DNA of 64,000 nucleotides from Labyrinthula sp. Ha (GCA_015227615.1 JAALGZ010000006.1:434001-498000); one strand, 5' to 3'. Positions 45,050 through 57,650 are shown, counted from the first letter of the stretch. Numbers and translations are program-made. Notes: generated from the letters alone by a model not told the origin.

Positions 45050-47300
45050 AAATCTCAGTCATGAAAGTCAAAATCCACAATGAGTTCCCCATCCTTGAGT
45101 CAAAGTGGTAGCAAGACTCAGGCAGGCAATTGGAAAATTGCAAAGAAGGGATGATGAGTCCACAACAAGTACTCACTCTGGACCCCTAGTCAGTATCAAA
45201 TTCAAATTTGTGACTACGTGAGCTCAAATAATGAAGATATTTTAGTTCACGTAGCATCTTGTAATATTGATAGTCCTAGGCAACTTAGACATTTGTTAAA
45301 TCAAAATGGTGTAAATGTTCTCCTAGCCTGGGAATTCTACTGAGTCAAAATATAGTATCCTAGTATAGAGAGTGAATCACTATTAGAAAACAAATGGATG
45401 GATCGGGAGTAAGAATTCTGTGGGTTTTTATGGGATATAGTAATACTTATGAAAACTATCATTCTTCCCGAAACAACGTCTTCCTTCAAAGGAAAATATA
45501 AGCTGGCAACTATCAGACAAGATTCTAGGTAAAAAACCTAGGTCAAATAGAGCAAAATAACAGAATCTAGTCAATCTGTATTTGTCGCAGCTAAGAAACA
45601 AATCAATGAAATGGAATATTTTGGCAAGGAAGGTGTACTAGGAGGCTCTCAGAAAAAATGATGAAAATCTGTTTGTATTAGGAGGATACGATAATGTTGA
45701 ACTTCCATTGAAAGAAAAGAATAAAATTAGTGAACTAGAACTAAGATTCTATCAGCAAAATTCTATGAATATATGATATCTTTCTGTCACAGAAGGAATT
45801 TTGCAGCATAACCCACCAATGTAAGACACAAGAAGTTAAAAAACGAGGTCCATTTGTTCTGATTTCACAAGCAGCATCGGAGAAAAGGTACACTAATCCA
45901 AATCAAAATATTGTTACCAGAAACAAAAGCTTAAAATTAAGAAATTATCTCAATAGAGAGATATTTTTAATCATATTCGGATTTCAGTTACCCTTTCGCT
46001 TTGAACATATAGAACATATAATATGATAGGAAATTCTCCAAAGCTATTATCTTCAAAAGAAGTATATGCTCCGTCAATAATATAGTGTGGAGCTTAAAAT
46101 AATCTTAACTAAATTACAGATATGAGCTGAAGAAATGACACAAACCATTGAAGAGCTTGCTCCACCAAAAGAATTAGAGTCTTACACCATCTCAGAAAAC
46201 TAAAAGATTATAGGGTCGATATACAACAGAAGAGTATTAGAGTTAGAATAACCAAAAATAGAGCACAAGTAAAATATGATCTAGTTTTTAGAGTAGCTAA
46301 AAACCATTGAGGACAAGATTTAAGTACATATACATGCTGTACAGAAGAACCTGGATGCCCAAATTCCCAACCATTATATACACTTAGAACAAGGTCCAAA
46401 AAAGAAAATTCCTTCAAGTTAAGCAAAGGCCTAAGACATAAATAGAATCCATAGTAAAAACAAAATATGAATACTCCTGATACTGGCTTAAGGTTTTCAA
46501 AGACAGCCTCGTAATGAGTAACGTAATACAGCACAAAAACTTTATGAGGGTTCCCTCGCACTTAATGATATCATCCGCCACATGAACTCAAGAACCATGA
46601 ATTGAATCATCTTCAGAGCAGGTAACAGTTTTCGGAGGAAAGAGAGAAGGAAAATTCCCAACTAAAAATTGCTCCTAAAATGAAAGTTTGCATTAGTTGA
46701 CATGGTCCCAACAAACATTCAAATGGTCTAGATTGAATTTTCTCTTAGAAAGAAACTTAAGCAGAGTTTTGTAAGGAATTTCAAGAAGAAGATATGATTA
46801 TACCATTATCCAAAGGGGGCAACCCACGTTGAAGTAATGCAGGTGAAATATACCTTGAAGAACATCATTATAAGTATCACTAAATAGTGTAAAAATAGAC
46901 ATTGTCTCTAGTATAGCGTTTGCCATCATTTCTATCTACATTTCAGGCGGGATATGACAAAATATGAGAAAGGTGGAGTTTATGAAAGAGACACAAAACA
47001 CCTTGAAGAAAGAATACAAAATTATTTTTCACTTACTGTTTGTATTCTTCTTCTTCTGTCTTACGATGATTAGTCCAACTATATGTAAATGAGCAGGAGT
47101 TTTCTGTGAAGTCAGACAGGGGAAAACATTTATAGAAACTAGCAACTTAGAAGTGTTAGAAGAAAGTTACATCTCCAAGAAAATCTGTGCTTCCATATAT
47201 TTTGATTTAGAGACTTGTAACTCAATTTTCAATTTATTTATGTAACAAATGGTACAATTGACTTAGCAAGAAAAATAAGCAAAAGAACATTCCTTTGGAT
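45050..47300 (+). pseudogene. Long decayed coding relic of unknown family
   Basis: Plus-strand frames show protein-like stretches following one another over about 2.2 kb. Examples are MSSPSLSQSGSKTQAGNWK and NIDSPRQLRHLLNQNGVNVL (45.08-45.34 kb), ENLFVLGGYDNVELPLKEKN (45.66 kb), TIEELAPPKELESYTISEN (46.15 kb) and SNLEVLEESYISKKICAS (47.14 kb). The relic is heavily broken (well over ten interruptions), with no intron signals that explain it. No enzyme motif survives, so family and origin (host gene, transposon or virus-like element) are undetermined. No terminal repeats were seen. It appears old. Confidence 0.35.
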
Positions 47301-48647
47301 TGAATTATTCCTCAGTTAATCGTATATCCAAGAGATTTCGTTGCTTCATACAGAGTTCAGTACAGAAAATAAGAAGATTCAATGAATGTTGCAGGACAAG
47401 TTTTAAGGAAAATTCGTTTAACTTTTCCTCTACTGTTAGCTAATGTAAATTTCTTGTTTACAAAATGGTGTTAGATTATTTTCTAGTTTAGTACAAAAAC
47501 TTAACTTGTAGTGGGGTCAAGTTATTTTATATTTTTACTTTTATTAGAAGAAAGACAACATTCATTGTTTTGTACAAGGGTTTTGTCTCCAAGGTGCTCC
47601 ATTGATAGTATAGTGAATTTTTGTTTGGGATGTCAATTCTAAAGAACATCTCATATATTTTTTCTAGTTTTATTGCTCCAGATTCAAGGAAAGAGAGTTT
47701 TTCTTCCGTTTCACAGACCATTCTACTGTCCAGTAACTTAATTTGACACATACCACAGAAAAAGATTAACCATTTGTTTCGGTCATAGCCTAGAACCTAG
47801 GCTCCTCAACCATTAGTTATTAAAAGTCATGTCCTTCAAATTATAGTACTACTACATTGTTCTGAGTTACTAACCTTACTTTATTGAGATTGAACTCCAG
47901 GTATTGCGATATAATTTAGAGTTTCAAGGCGGTGATTCTTCATTTCTCTGAAAACCACCGCTTTACTCTTAGTTCAACAGCTAGTGAACATTCAAATTGA
48001 GTATGCCGTCTAATGCAGGTTTGATGACGAACACAGATTTTTAAAGGTGGCGTTGGTTGTTGAAAACAATACCCCACTAATGCAGTTTGTAACATATAGG
48101 CTTTGAGTCTATGTATTGACCTAAACCATTTCAAAATTCTCGTTGCTTTTAGTATATCAGTCTCTGCTTTTATCTTTTGTTTCACTCAAGAAGATCTGTC
48201 TCACTTATCTGTTTTTCTTATCATTTGCTTAGATGATGTTTATTACAGTTGGTGTCACCTTTACTGTATGTTTTAATTATATATATATATTTGTTGTAAA
48301 TCATGCAGTTCTAAACTGTTCCAATATTTTGTATTCAGCACACACAAATAGTGCAGTTCTGGAACTGTTACTACTTCAATTTTCCGACCATTATAGTTAT
48401 TGCAAAATAATTACAGTTTCTCATTGGCTCAATTAACTAATCAGATGCTTATAAATTATTTAGTTAGTAAAACGGGATTACTGAGAGCGAATACATTTAA
48501 GCGAAAATAAAAAGCAAGGAATCTAGATATGGGAGATGTGAATTGGCCGGGAAGTTGTCGTGACTGCAGTTTCTGTTACATTTAACTACCTGTTCCGTTT
48601 TAAAAAGAATTTTCTGAAACCATACCAAACCCAAATACAGAGAAGCA
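47301..48647. other. Gene-free stretch before the peptidase cluster
   Basis: No supported coding frame. A (TA)n run lies at about 48281-48291. The last 150 bp should hold the promoter of peptidase copy A. Confidence 0.4.
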
Positions 48648-49880
48648 ATGGGAAACGAACAACTTAAGATTGAGAATGAAAAAGCACAAAAGCCAAGCAG
48701 CAAATGCTGCTTTATATGGTCTGTGATCGGGATTATAGTTGTATTAGTAGTTGGAGCAGTTGTATATTTCGTTTTAGACGACGATGTCTGTTCTGATGTT
48801 GGTGCTGGACAAAGAGTGAAAGCCTCTTCTTCTGATTACATCTCTGTAGTGTTTGATTCAAGCCCTAATAAAGCAGACTGTAACGCATTTGTGAATGCAG
48901 CAAGTCGACTTTCTAAAGCAATCGCAGAAACCGAGAATGATCTCAGCTTTGCACCAGATGCGGATTTCAGAGTTGCAGAAGTTTGTGGATTATCAGGTGA
49001 AAACAACCCAGTTGTTTTTCGACAAGGAAAAAACATCCAGGATTTGGCAATTGTAGCAGTTCTTAACTCTATTGATGGAGAAGGGGGAACACTTGCTGCA
49101 GTATATCTAATTTATTTTGTTCATCTTTAGGCAGGACCCTGTGCATACAACGTCGCTGCGCAACTTCCAATTGCAGGTGTAATGATTTTCGATACAGATG
49201 ACACAGCTGTTTTGGATGAGTTTGGAAAACTAGAAGATGTAGTATTACATGAGATGATGCATGTTCTTGGGTTTGGAACAGCCTGGGATCCCATACCTCT
49301 TGCTGATGGAGGTTTTGCTACTACTTTTGATGTACTTGAAGATGAAGTGTTTACTTTTAATGATCAGGGAGTTTTAACTGCTACAAACCCAAATAATGAT
49401 CCAAAGTATACTGGAGCTGCAGGAATAGCTGAGTTTGAAATTCTTACTGGAGAAACAGAGACGTTTGTCCCAATTCAAGGGGTTGAGCTTAATGGACAAG
49501 TTATTTTCGATGCTCTTGCAGGAGAGGGTCAAGGAAGTATAGATTCACACATAGATAAAGATACGTTTCAAGAAGCTTTAATGACCTTTGCAGTAGATGT
49601 AGAAGGTGGAGGAGAAAGTCCATTGACTGCAATGAGTTTAGCTATGTTGGGAGATGTTGGATATACTGTTGATACATCAGGAGCTGATGACTATGAGCTA
49701 CCAGCAAATACTGTGAGTGTGGTTTCAAATTTAAGAGGAAACCCAAGCAAGTCTCTGGATTTATCTAATGATGTACTCAAGATTAAACCTGTAGTATTAG
49801 ATCCAGCTGATCCGAGTAGCCTAGAGCAGATGAAAACAAGAACAGAAAGGTCTTTAGAAGAAGTTCTTGGATTAGCGTGA
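48648..49880 (+). CDS. Leishmanolysin-like (M8) membrane-anchored metallopeptidase, copy A
   Basis: Two exons, 48648-49100 and 49131-49880, with a 30-nt intron (GTATAT...TTTAG); 400 residues. A signal-anchor helix (WSVIGIIVVLVVGAVVYFVL, about residues 24-43) follows a short cytosolic tail. The zinc site is HEMMH (His191, Glu192, His195) in HEMMHVLGFG, with the likely third histidine at His291 in GSIDSHIDKDTF. EALMTF (Met302) gives the Met-turn, as in metzincin family M8. The DGEGGTLAAAGPC and LPIAGVMIFD segments before the zinc site are also typical of small M8-like proteins. It is predicted to face the lumen or cell exterior. It is the first of three tandem paralogues on one strand. A roughly 370-bp segment of exon 2 is nearly identical to copy B. 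Confidence 0.8.
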
Positions 49881-51589
49881 GTTAGCTCTTAAATTTATAA
49901 ATGGATATAATTATAGAAGGAAATTTTTATCATGTTAGTATATGAATATCACAACAGTATTGTCTTTAGAACTTAGGGTGTTAAGTTCACTGTTGTGTTT
50001 AAAGTAGATAACTCTCTAGTAAAAGAGATATCCATCACAAAAAGTGGAGAGTGTTTATAAATGAAGCAAATGGGAAAACAAATAGAAACATAGAATTTGA
50101 GCCATTACCAAAAAGTAAAAAGTAGCAAGTTTACTATGTTTAATTTGCTGAAAAGTACAATGATTGCTAGCTTATCAGTACATACAGAGTTTTCTAAAGG
50201 CTGTTTTCATAAATAATTCATTTGGTTCAATGTTTCAGCTAATGAAGTATCTCTAAAAATAGTCAGTCTGGATAAGAATTCTTTTGTGTGATGATATTGT
50301 AGTAATTGAACCCTTTATTGATACCTAGAAATAGAAATACCTATTAATACATTAATATTTTGGTTTAAACACTACATTGAAAAAGTACAAATTTGTTATA
50401 TTCCAAATTAAGTTGAGAGTGACCTCAGATACAGTATTTACCTTGTGTAGTCAAAATTTAGGTAATTGCCTTCTTTGGTTCAGTAATGACAGTCACCGAA
50501 GGTTCACAAAGGAGATGCTCATATATATATATTTTGTACTGATCCAAAGAATGATGTATAGCCTCATGTAAATACGAAATCAGCACATTCAAGAAAATAT
50601 TTAAAAAGGTTGAAGTTCAAATAGGGCTCCTGTGTAACAAGCAGAGCAACGTTAGGTAACAAAATGAAAAAAACAAAGCGGTAAAGAATACCTTCTAACT
50701 TTAATGTGGTTCTTTTGTGAGAATACATAAACCCCTTTTAGAAAAAGTTTGGTATTTGACTCTATTCGGCATTCGTTTCCAGTAACTAACATCCGCCTTT
50801 ACAAAATTAAGCTCTTGGAGTTACGTTAAATCCTGAAAAACTGAAACACATATATAGTCAAATGAATACAAAATATTTATTAAATGTAAGAAGACATTTG
50901 ACTTTTTCTTATCTAAATGCAGTTGAGAGAGTTAAAACCGTTTTCAAGATCATTAATTTTTGACACCAAATATTTCTTCTTAGTTGAACCTATTTTCCTT
51001 TCAAGAGTATTACAATTTTTGAAATGCTTCAATACCCAGAGAATATTTAGATATGTATATCAACTTTCAGTTTTGTTCCTTTCCATGAACTAGAAGTCAT
51101 TCTTCTTTGTAGGAAACCATTGCAAAAGGATCAAATCAAACACAAAAACATAATCAGAACCATGAACCAAGTTGTGAATAAAAAAGTCACAGCCACCACC
51201 AACTATAATACATATTTTTAGAGGATTTTAAGTGTGAATTCATATTTAGATTTCCTAGGCGATTTGAATTCTTTCAAAGTTTGATTTCGTATCCATTCAT
51301 TATATTCGGGAACGCAGATAAGTTTTACATTGTTTGGTTAAATACATACATTCATTCTGGTATAATATTACCAATATCAAAATAAAGACGTACAAAATAA
51401 TACTGTAATAATACCGTGAAGCGTGTTAGTGATAACACACTGTAGAGAAGCGAAAGGAAAAGAGATTTCTGGAACAGACTTTGCAGTTTTAGTTTTTTTA
51501 GAGTTCAAGTTAGAAAAAATAGAACAGTTTACTATCAAATATTTAAAAACAAAACAAAAACAAAAACAGAAGAACATACATAAAAGGTA
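49881..51589. other. Spacer between peptidase copies A and B
   Basis: 1.7 kb with no supported gene and no obvious remnant of a further peptidase copy. The flanks of A and B do not look alike, so the duplication is old or the flanks have turned over. Confidence 0.4.
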
Positions 51590-52826
51590 ATGAAAGAGCA
51601 AGCAGTAATTGCAAACACGGCTCCTGTTGCAACAGGAGGTACAAATACTCTATTAGTTGGTGGTGCTCTAGGGACTGTTGCAGTGGCTGCTATTACTACT
51701 GCAGCTGTAGTTTTATCTCCTCAGAGCGATGTATGTTCAAATGTGGGTGCAGGTGATAGAGTCAAAGCATCAGATTCTGATTATATCTCCGTAGTGTTTG
51801 ACACGGCTCCAAGCACCGCAGAATGTAATGCACTTGTTAAAGCAGCAACCAGGCTTTCTGCGGCTATAGCAGAAACAGAAAATGATCTTAATTTCACAGC
51901 GGATGAAGATTACAGACTTGACTCTCTTTGTACAGTATCTGGTGAAAATAACCCAGTTGTATTGAGAAAAGGAGAAAATGTTCAGGACTTTACAATTTCA
52001 GCAATTCTTCAGCAAATAGATGGAGAAGGTGGAGCCCTTGCTGCATTATTATTTTCTCAAATATATTTTTTCTTAGGCTGGACCTTGTGCTTATAATTTA
52101 GATACCCAACTTCCACTTGTAGGGGTAATACCCCTCGATGAAGGTGACACTTCTCAGTTGGATCAATCTGGTAAGTTACAAGATGTGATTATGCATGAGA
52201 TGATGCATGCTCTTGGATTTGGAACAGCATGGAATCCCATCCGTTTTCCTGATGGAAGTTTTGTTACTACTTTTGATTTACTTGAAGATGAAGTGTTTAC
52301 TTTTAATGATCAGGGAGTTTTAACTGCTACAAACCCAAATAATGATCCAAAGTATACTGGAGCTGCAGGAAGAGCTGAGTTTGAAATTCTTACTGGAGAA
52401 ACAGAGACGTTTGTCCCAATTCAAGGGGTTGAACTTAATGGACAAGTTATTTTCGATGCTCTTGCAGGAGAGGGTCAAGGAAGTATAGATTCACACATAG
52501 ATAAAGATACGTTTCAAGAAGCTTTAATGACCTTTGCAGTAGATGTAGAAGGTGGAGGAGAAAGTCCATTGACTGCAATGAGTTTAGCTATGTTGGGAGA
52601 TGTTGGATATACTGTTGATACATCAGGAGCTGATGACTATATGCTACCTGGCCCTACGTTGAGTATTTCTTCTAGATTAAGAGGAAACCTGAAGGAGTCT
52701 ATTGATTTGTCTAATGACGTAATTAGGATTAAACCTGTAGTAATGGATCCTCATGATAAAACTAGTATGCTGCTGTTAAGATCACGTGAAAAGATCTCTT
52801 TAAAAGAAGCTTTTGGTTTAGTCTAA
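51590..52826 (+). CDS. Leishmanolysin-like (M8) metallopeptidase, copy B, with irregular splice donor
   Basis: Exons 51590-52045 and 52077-52826, inferred from alignment with copies A and C; 401 residues if the 31-nt interval is removed. The N-terminal anchor is Ala/Gly/Thr-rich (LVGGALGTVAVAAITTAAVVL). The zinc site is HEMMHALGFG with SHIDKDTF and EALMTF downstream, as in copy A. The interval corresponding to the intron ends in TTCTTAG but begins TTATTA instead of GT. Retention shifts the frame and truncates the protein before the zinc site. No other in-phase GT donor restores the conserved AGPCAYN segment. Copy B may use a non-canonical donor or may be a recent splicing-defective allele; the remainder of its frame is intact. 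Confidence 0.7.
52046..52076 (+). other. Presumed 31-nt intron lacking a GT donor
   Basis: Position is fixed by the paralogues: LAA before and AGPC after. The first bases are TTATTA and the end is TCTTAG. Copies A and C have GTATAT and GTATCT at this place. Confidence 0.6.
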
Positions 52827-53498
52827 GCTTGGCATTAAACAATTATCTGAGCTAGATTAAAGTATTAATCCTTTCTTAGTATATTACATGCCCTTTATTA
52901 CAGTTTATCCACAGAGCAATATTTTTTTTAACAAAGATCTTTGTTAGGCTTAGAATTTATTGCGTTGGAGTTAGCTGCAGACTTGGACAAACTTTGCAAA
53001 TTTTATGGTATTCTATTTTTGCACTTAATTATTAATAGTAGGCTTTGGATTTTTATTCATATCGAATGTTTCTTTTCTTAGGTAATGGACCCTGTATCTT
53101 AATAAAAATATTTTGGCTTAAATAAAGGATCTCTTGGAGTACAACCAATCTACAGGTGTTGCTGTGAATTCCATTCTTTTGTTCCATATCTCAAGTTCAA
53201 CGATAAAAATTTAGTTATGTTTCCTTCATTTTGTTGAAAATGTGGCTATGAACCATTATGCTCTTAAGCAGTTTGCTAATATCTTTCTTCAAGATGATTT
53301 CACATACGTTGGTAGCACTTTTCTTATTTCAGCTGGACAATACATCTATAAGATCAAGCTCAAGTACTCGTAATCCTGTAGCCAAGTATATTCTTGTCTG
53401 TTGATAGCAATAAGGGTCAGATCGGAAGTGTGTCTCTCTCTTGTTCTTGTTATTTTAATACAGTCTTTCAGCTTCTCAGCATATATATAATCAGTAGG
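52827..53498. other. Spacer after peptidase copy B
   Basis: No supported gene. AT-rich DNA up to the left end of MITE copy 3. Confidence 0.35.
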
Positions 53499-53725
53499 CA
53501 TAGGACTTGATTTGCTGATAATTTATTAATAAAGCTCTTACCCATGATTTTTTTAGTGATTGATTCTGATAATTCCTCAATCATTATTAATTATTATTGA
53601 TAACCAATTGATTATCAATAATGAATAATAACGGTTGGGGAAACATTTGAAACAATCAATAACAAAAATATGGGCAAAAGTTTTATTTACAACTTATTAA
53701 TAAACCAAATTCCATTCCTAATCAC
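53499..53725 (+). repeat. Foldback MITE-like repeat, copy 3
   Basis: About 227 bp. The left arm (TAGGACTTGATTTGCTGATA... CCCATGATTTTTTTAGTGATTG) and the reverse complement of the right arm (TAGGAATGGAATTTGG... GCCCATATTTTTGTTATTGATTG) match over about 65 bp, making a near-complete foldback. The right half aligns with copy 2 in the same orientation through TTGATTATCAATAAT and ATGGGCAAAA. Confidence 0.65.
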
Positions 53726-53999
53726 GATGCACGATAGTTGACGCTAATTCTTTGATCATTTTGGTCAACGTTATTATCTTTAAGCAAAACAGGAAACTCC
53801 TCGCTATACGCAATTATCATCAAATACACCGTACGCACGATTAAAAAGATAAGCCCGACAAGTAACCATGTGTACCGATATACTTGGGAAATCCACCAAA
53901 CTGGAAGTTTACCCTTTCTGCTTAAAGCCAAAACCAAACAAGTCCAGAAAACCCCTTGTGTGAACAAAAAAGGTGATGAAAATAGAAATACTATTGGTT
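53722..53999 (-). pseudogene. Orphan 3' fragment of a membrane protein gene
   Basis: On the minus strand a frame with real-looking hydrophobic content runs to a TGA at 53722. It contains FSSPFLFTQGVFWTCLVLAL, then KLPVWWISQVYRYTWLL, a second helix (VGLIFLIVRTVYLMII), and a hydrophilic end (LLKDNNVDQNDQRISVN). There is no ATG in the open part and no upstream exon was found. The terminus touches the end of MITE copy 3. This may be a last exon or the leftover end of a decayed multi-pass protein gene. Family unknown. Confidence 0.35.
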
Positions 54000-54639
54000 T
54001 TTACATATGAACAGAGAATAATCTCTTTGTTGAAGCTTTTAAACTAGTTGTTCTCTACTTGTTGGATGTTTTGCATAACAGAGCACTCTGATTACCATGT
54101 TTGCTTGTGATGAAAAAATATGAACTTACTTTGGAAAGGGATGATATTAATTTCTAAAAAAAATACGAGTAGAATAAAACCTTTTTGAACTCTAAAATGG
54201 TATCAAATACATTTTATGAAATTTAGACTAAGGTCTTAAACTATAGAAAATAAAAATGTCGCTTATTTCACAGAAATACCTCAGAGAAATAACCACAGTA
54301 CGATCTTTCTCCAAGAAGACATAGATCATCTTAGATCATAAATTATCTTCTTTGTGCCAGTCTTTATGTGTTTTGGAGTACTTTTCAGGGGTGAAAGTAA
54401 GCAACAGGTATTTCTATCTAGGAATTTGCAATAATAAGACAAAGATTTATAAACTAAAAACTAAAGAAAACCTAAAAGTTCATTTGTTTTTTTTTCGAAT
54501 GTACTGGAAACTGGTATGGTAATAGGTAGGAGGCTAAGTTCGTCATATTTGGTCAATAAGAAGTTCTGTTTTAACTGTTTTAATGTTCATTTTGAAACCA
54601 GATTCAATTAAGCCAAAAAACCATTGCTTACATGAATAG

Positions 54640-56380
54640 GAAAATTCTTGGAGTTTCTTCGACAAAAACTCGGAGGAACCCTAAATCATCTATACCTAGG
54701 GAGGTAACCAACTCTCCAGTTGATTCGTTACGTGCCATCACCCATTCAGGAATATTTGACATTTAAGGGTATCCTTTTTCAGAGTTTCTGAGATCGTAGG
54801 AATAGGATACAATGCTATGATGTCTTTACATAATACTCCAATTCTCAGACAAACTTGTTTCCAGACCTAAATTCACCCTTTTTTTCGACTGGTGAGGTTT
54901 GCTTGGGCTCTAGATAAGTATTTCTTGAGGTATTACTGGCTGAAGTTGAGAAAACAACAGTTTACCCCAATATCGACTTCTCTTAAAAAACATTACAAAT
55001 TTCCGAAAAAATAGAATTTAAGGTTACAGATTGTGTTTTTTAGTTGTTGGGGCTCTCTAATATAAGAATTTCGGGGATTGTAGCAATACTGAGTGATTTC
55101 GTATTTTCAGTTGTGCGAATTTTCAACATTTGACTTTTCTGAGTAAAGTTTAGCTCATTTATAATTAACTAGAGAAGAATAATCCTGAGAAATGATTTCA
55201 GAAGATAGATATGATGAACCCTTAGGGCTTGAGAAGAATCAGTTTATCTATAGAGCTGTCCTTCATGATATTTTGTTTGAGTGTATGCCCTTGTAAGAAT
55301 CTAAGAACTTGGTGAAAAGGGCCCTTAAAATTGGGTTTCTTAGGATTCTAAGAGATCATCCTAATCAAATACTTTGACAAAGCAAACTTTAGAAAAGGTT
55401 TCTTAATGTGCAATATTTAGAGGGTCGCAGTTTTGTATTTTTTTCGAAGATTTTGAAACAAAAGGCAACAAATGCTATGTATATTTTTTTCAATAACCAT
55501 GATTTTCTTATATTTTGTATTGTTTTAATCCTTTGAATTCTTACACGAGTAAGTAATAGACTGAGGTTCCGTAGCTATTTACGATTGAGGTCGCTGTAAA
55601 TTTTTGCTTGCCGAACAAGGTTGCGTCAGTATCCAAGGCGGTACGAAAAGAGCGACACGAGATATGTATAAGGGTTTAAAGCGATGTATGGATTGGATTT
55701 ATGTGATAATGGACTGAAATTACCCCAACACAGCTTCCAAGAATAATGTCGTGACAATCTGGTAGCATATATTAAAATTTTAGAGGTACATTCTTCCGTC
55801 CTAAATCGGAATCATTCATACAATTTCCCTGATCACTATGGGGACAGATCGGAATCATTCACACAAGTCAAATTCCGATTAAAATTCATGATCGATCAAT
55901 AAAAATATTTCGACTGAGTTTGAACTAAATTATGTCTTTTTGATTAGTTTTAGGATGAATTATAAGATCTGATTAGTTTAATTGAAGCTTTTTCAGGATG
56001 GGCAACTAAATGGGGGTTTAACAGGATGAGTGATCGACAAAAGCCGCTCAATTTCGTGCGATTGAAGTCAACTGTAATGTCAATTTTACAAGATTTATAA
56101 CTATAAAAATGTTTCAAGCTTTATTGAAGAGCTGAAAAGGTATAGTAGATTCCATGGCCATTTTACTCAATTTTTGAAGAAATTTTCGATATCTTGGCGA
56201 CCACCCTGCAGTAGGGGTGGAAGAAAAATAAAATTTACTACTATAAGTGATAAATTCACTACAAGTGCTTCGGCCAAGAGCTTGCAGAAGTACTGTAACT
56301 TCTATCTTTGCTGCTTTCTAGTTAATATAAAATGGATGTACCATGATTTGGTGGTATCTGGTACTCTACCTAAAACGTAC
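54640..56380 (+). pseudogene. Decayed coding relic of unknown family
   Basis: Successive plus-strand stretches have protein-like composition: MNRKILGVSSTKTRRNPKSS from ATG at about 54631-54640; RLVRFAWALDKYFLRYYWLK at about 54.89 kb; SEDRYDEPLGLEKNQFIYRA at about 55.2 kb; LKLPQHSFQE near 55.73 kb. They occur in different frames and are interrupted many times. Two copies of ATCGGAATCATTCA(T/C)ACA lie 43 bp apart at 55805 and 55848. No family motif was recognised, so a transposon or a dead host gene are both possible. Confidence 0.3.
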
Positions 56381-57650
56381 TAATTCAAATCCTTTATTAT
56401 ATTATTTTGCTACAAAAATCTCCTAAAGATCCCTCAGAAAACATGTTTTGCATTTTTCAACTCAAAACATGTACCGAAAAATAGACTTAACAATTTTTAG
56501 ATATTTCATCAAAAACACAGGTTGACCTGAAAAGAATAGAATAGAAAAGTCTCTTTCATAATTCAAATACAAAAAAATAAAAAGTTGTTTTTGCAAATAG
56601 TCGTACAGATAAGCTTAATTGACTACAATAATGCTATAAACAAGAATTGAGCGAGATAGAAAAGAAACAAAAATATTACTTGAGAGTAGGAAATGTTTTA
56701 AAAATACAGTGGTATGACCTTTAAGCATGATATAATTTACTAAAGGTAAGTATAGAGACAATGGTTCTTTAGAACAGAATGTTTTGAGTATGTTAGCTTC
56801 TTATTAGATGTAAAATGACAACGTAATTGGTAATAAAAATCACCTTTACTGAATTTAATATTGGTATTCAATGTTTTGCCGTAATTTTGGAGTTTTAAAA
56901 CTTAGATGAGCTATATTCAACTTACTACAAAACTATATTATGTTATAGTAGCTATTATGAAATTAAAATACTTTTCCAGGGATATATTTTAGTTTTGATA
57001 AAACCAAGTTTGAGATGAGATAGAGCCCTTTCTTGGCTATGATTATAGGAACTTTCTCGAGTCAAGAACGGTATTTTGTATATTCTTAAAACTATACATC
57101 CTCAAAAGACTATACATTAACAAGATAGGAAATTTAAGAGACAAAGCTTTCCTACTATTTAGGTAATATATATTTAAATTTATTTAACCATGTTTTTCTC
57201 TAAAATATTTTTCATTTTAATACAATTTTTATTCTCAAACACAAAGTTTGACAAATACCAGAAGAATGTGCTGTTTATTGGCCATCTAAATCCCCAAATA
57301 GCCATAACGTAATAACGACACTATTCACATTAAGATCTCTATTAATGATAAATACGCGTAACTCAAAATGTCGTTTCTTGTTAACGTTAACTGTGCTTCG
57401 ATAGTGATGCTTATTACCTGTTAAGACACTGGTTTCAACCGTTAAGAAACTCAAATAGTATTTATTTCCCCTGAAAATCTAACAATAACATGAAGGTACA
57501 AATGCACGATAATGGTCATGGACGAAATACACGCGTAAAGAAAAAGAGTTATTTGGTTCTGTTCTTCCATGTTCTTGTTATTGTTGAAGATACAACCTCT
57601 TCAAAACTCAATCCCTGAAAGCAGATAAAACAAAGGTGGAAAGCAACAAG
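56381..57650. other. Spacer before peptidase copy C
   Basis: 1.3 kb, AT-rich, no supported gene. Confidence 0.4.

Noticed and set aside
45050-47300. An LTR retrotransposon
   Set aside because: No reverse transcriptase, integrase or protease motif and no paired terminal repeats were seen, so the family is left open.
53418-53440. Sequencing-adapter contamination (AGATCGGAAG)
   Set aside because: Only ten bases match the adapter start, the following bases differ and flanking DNA is continuous; a chance match is likely.
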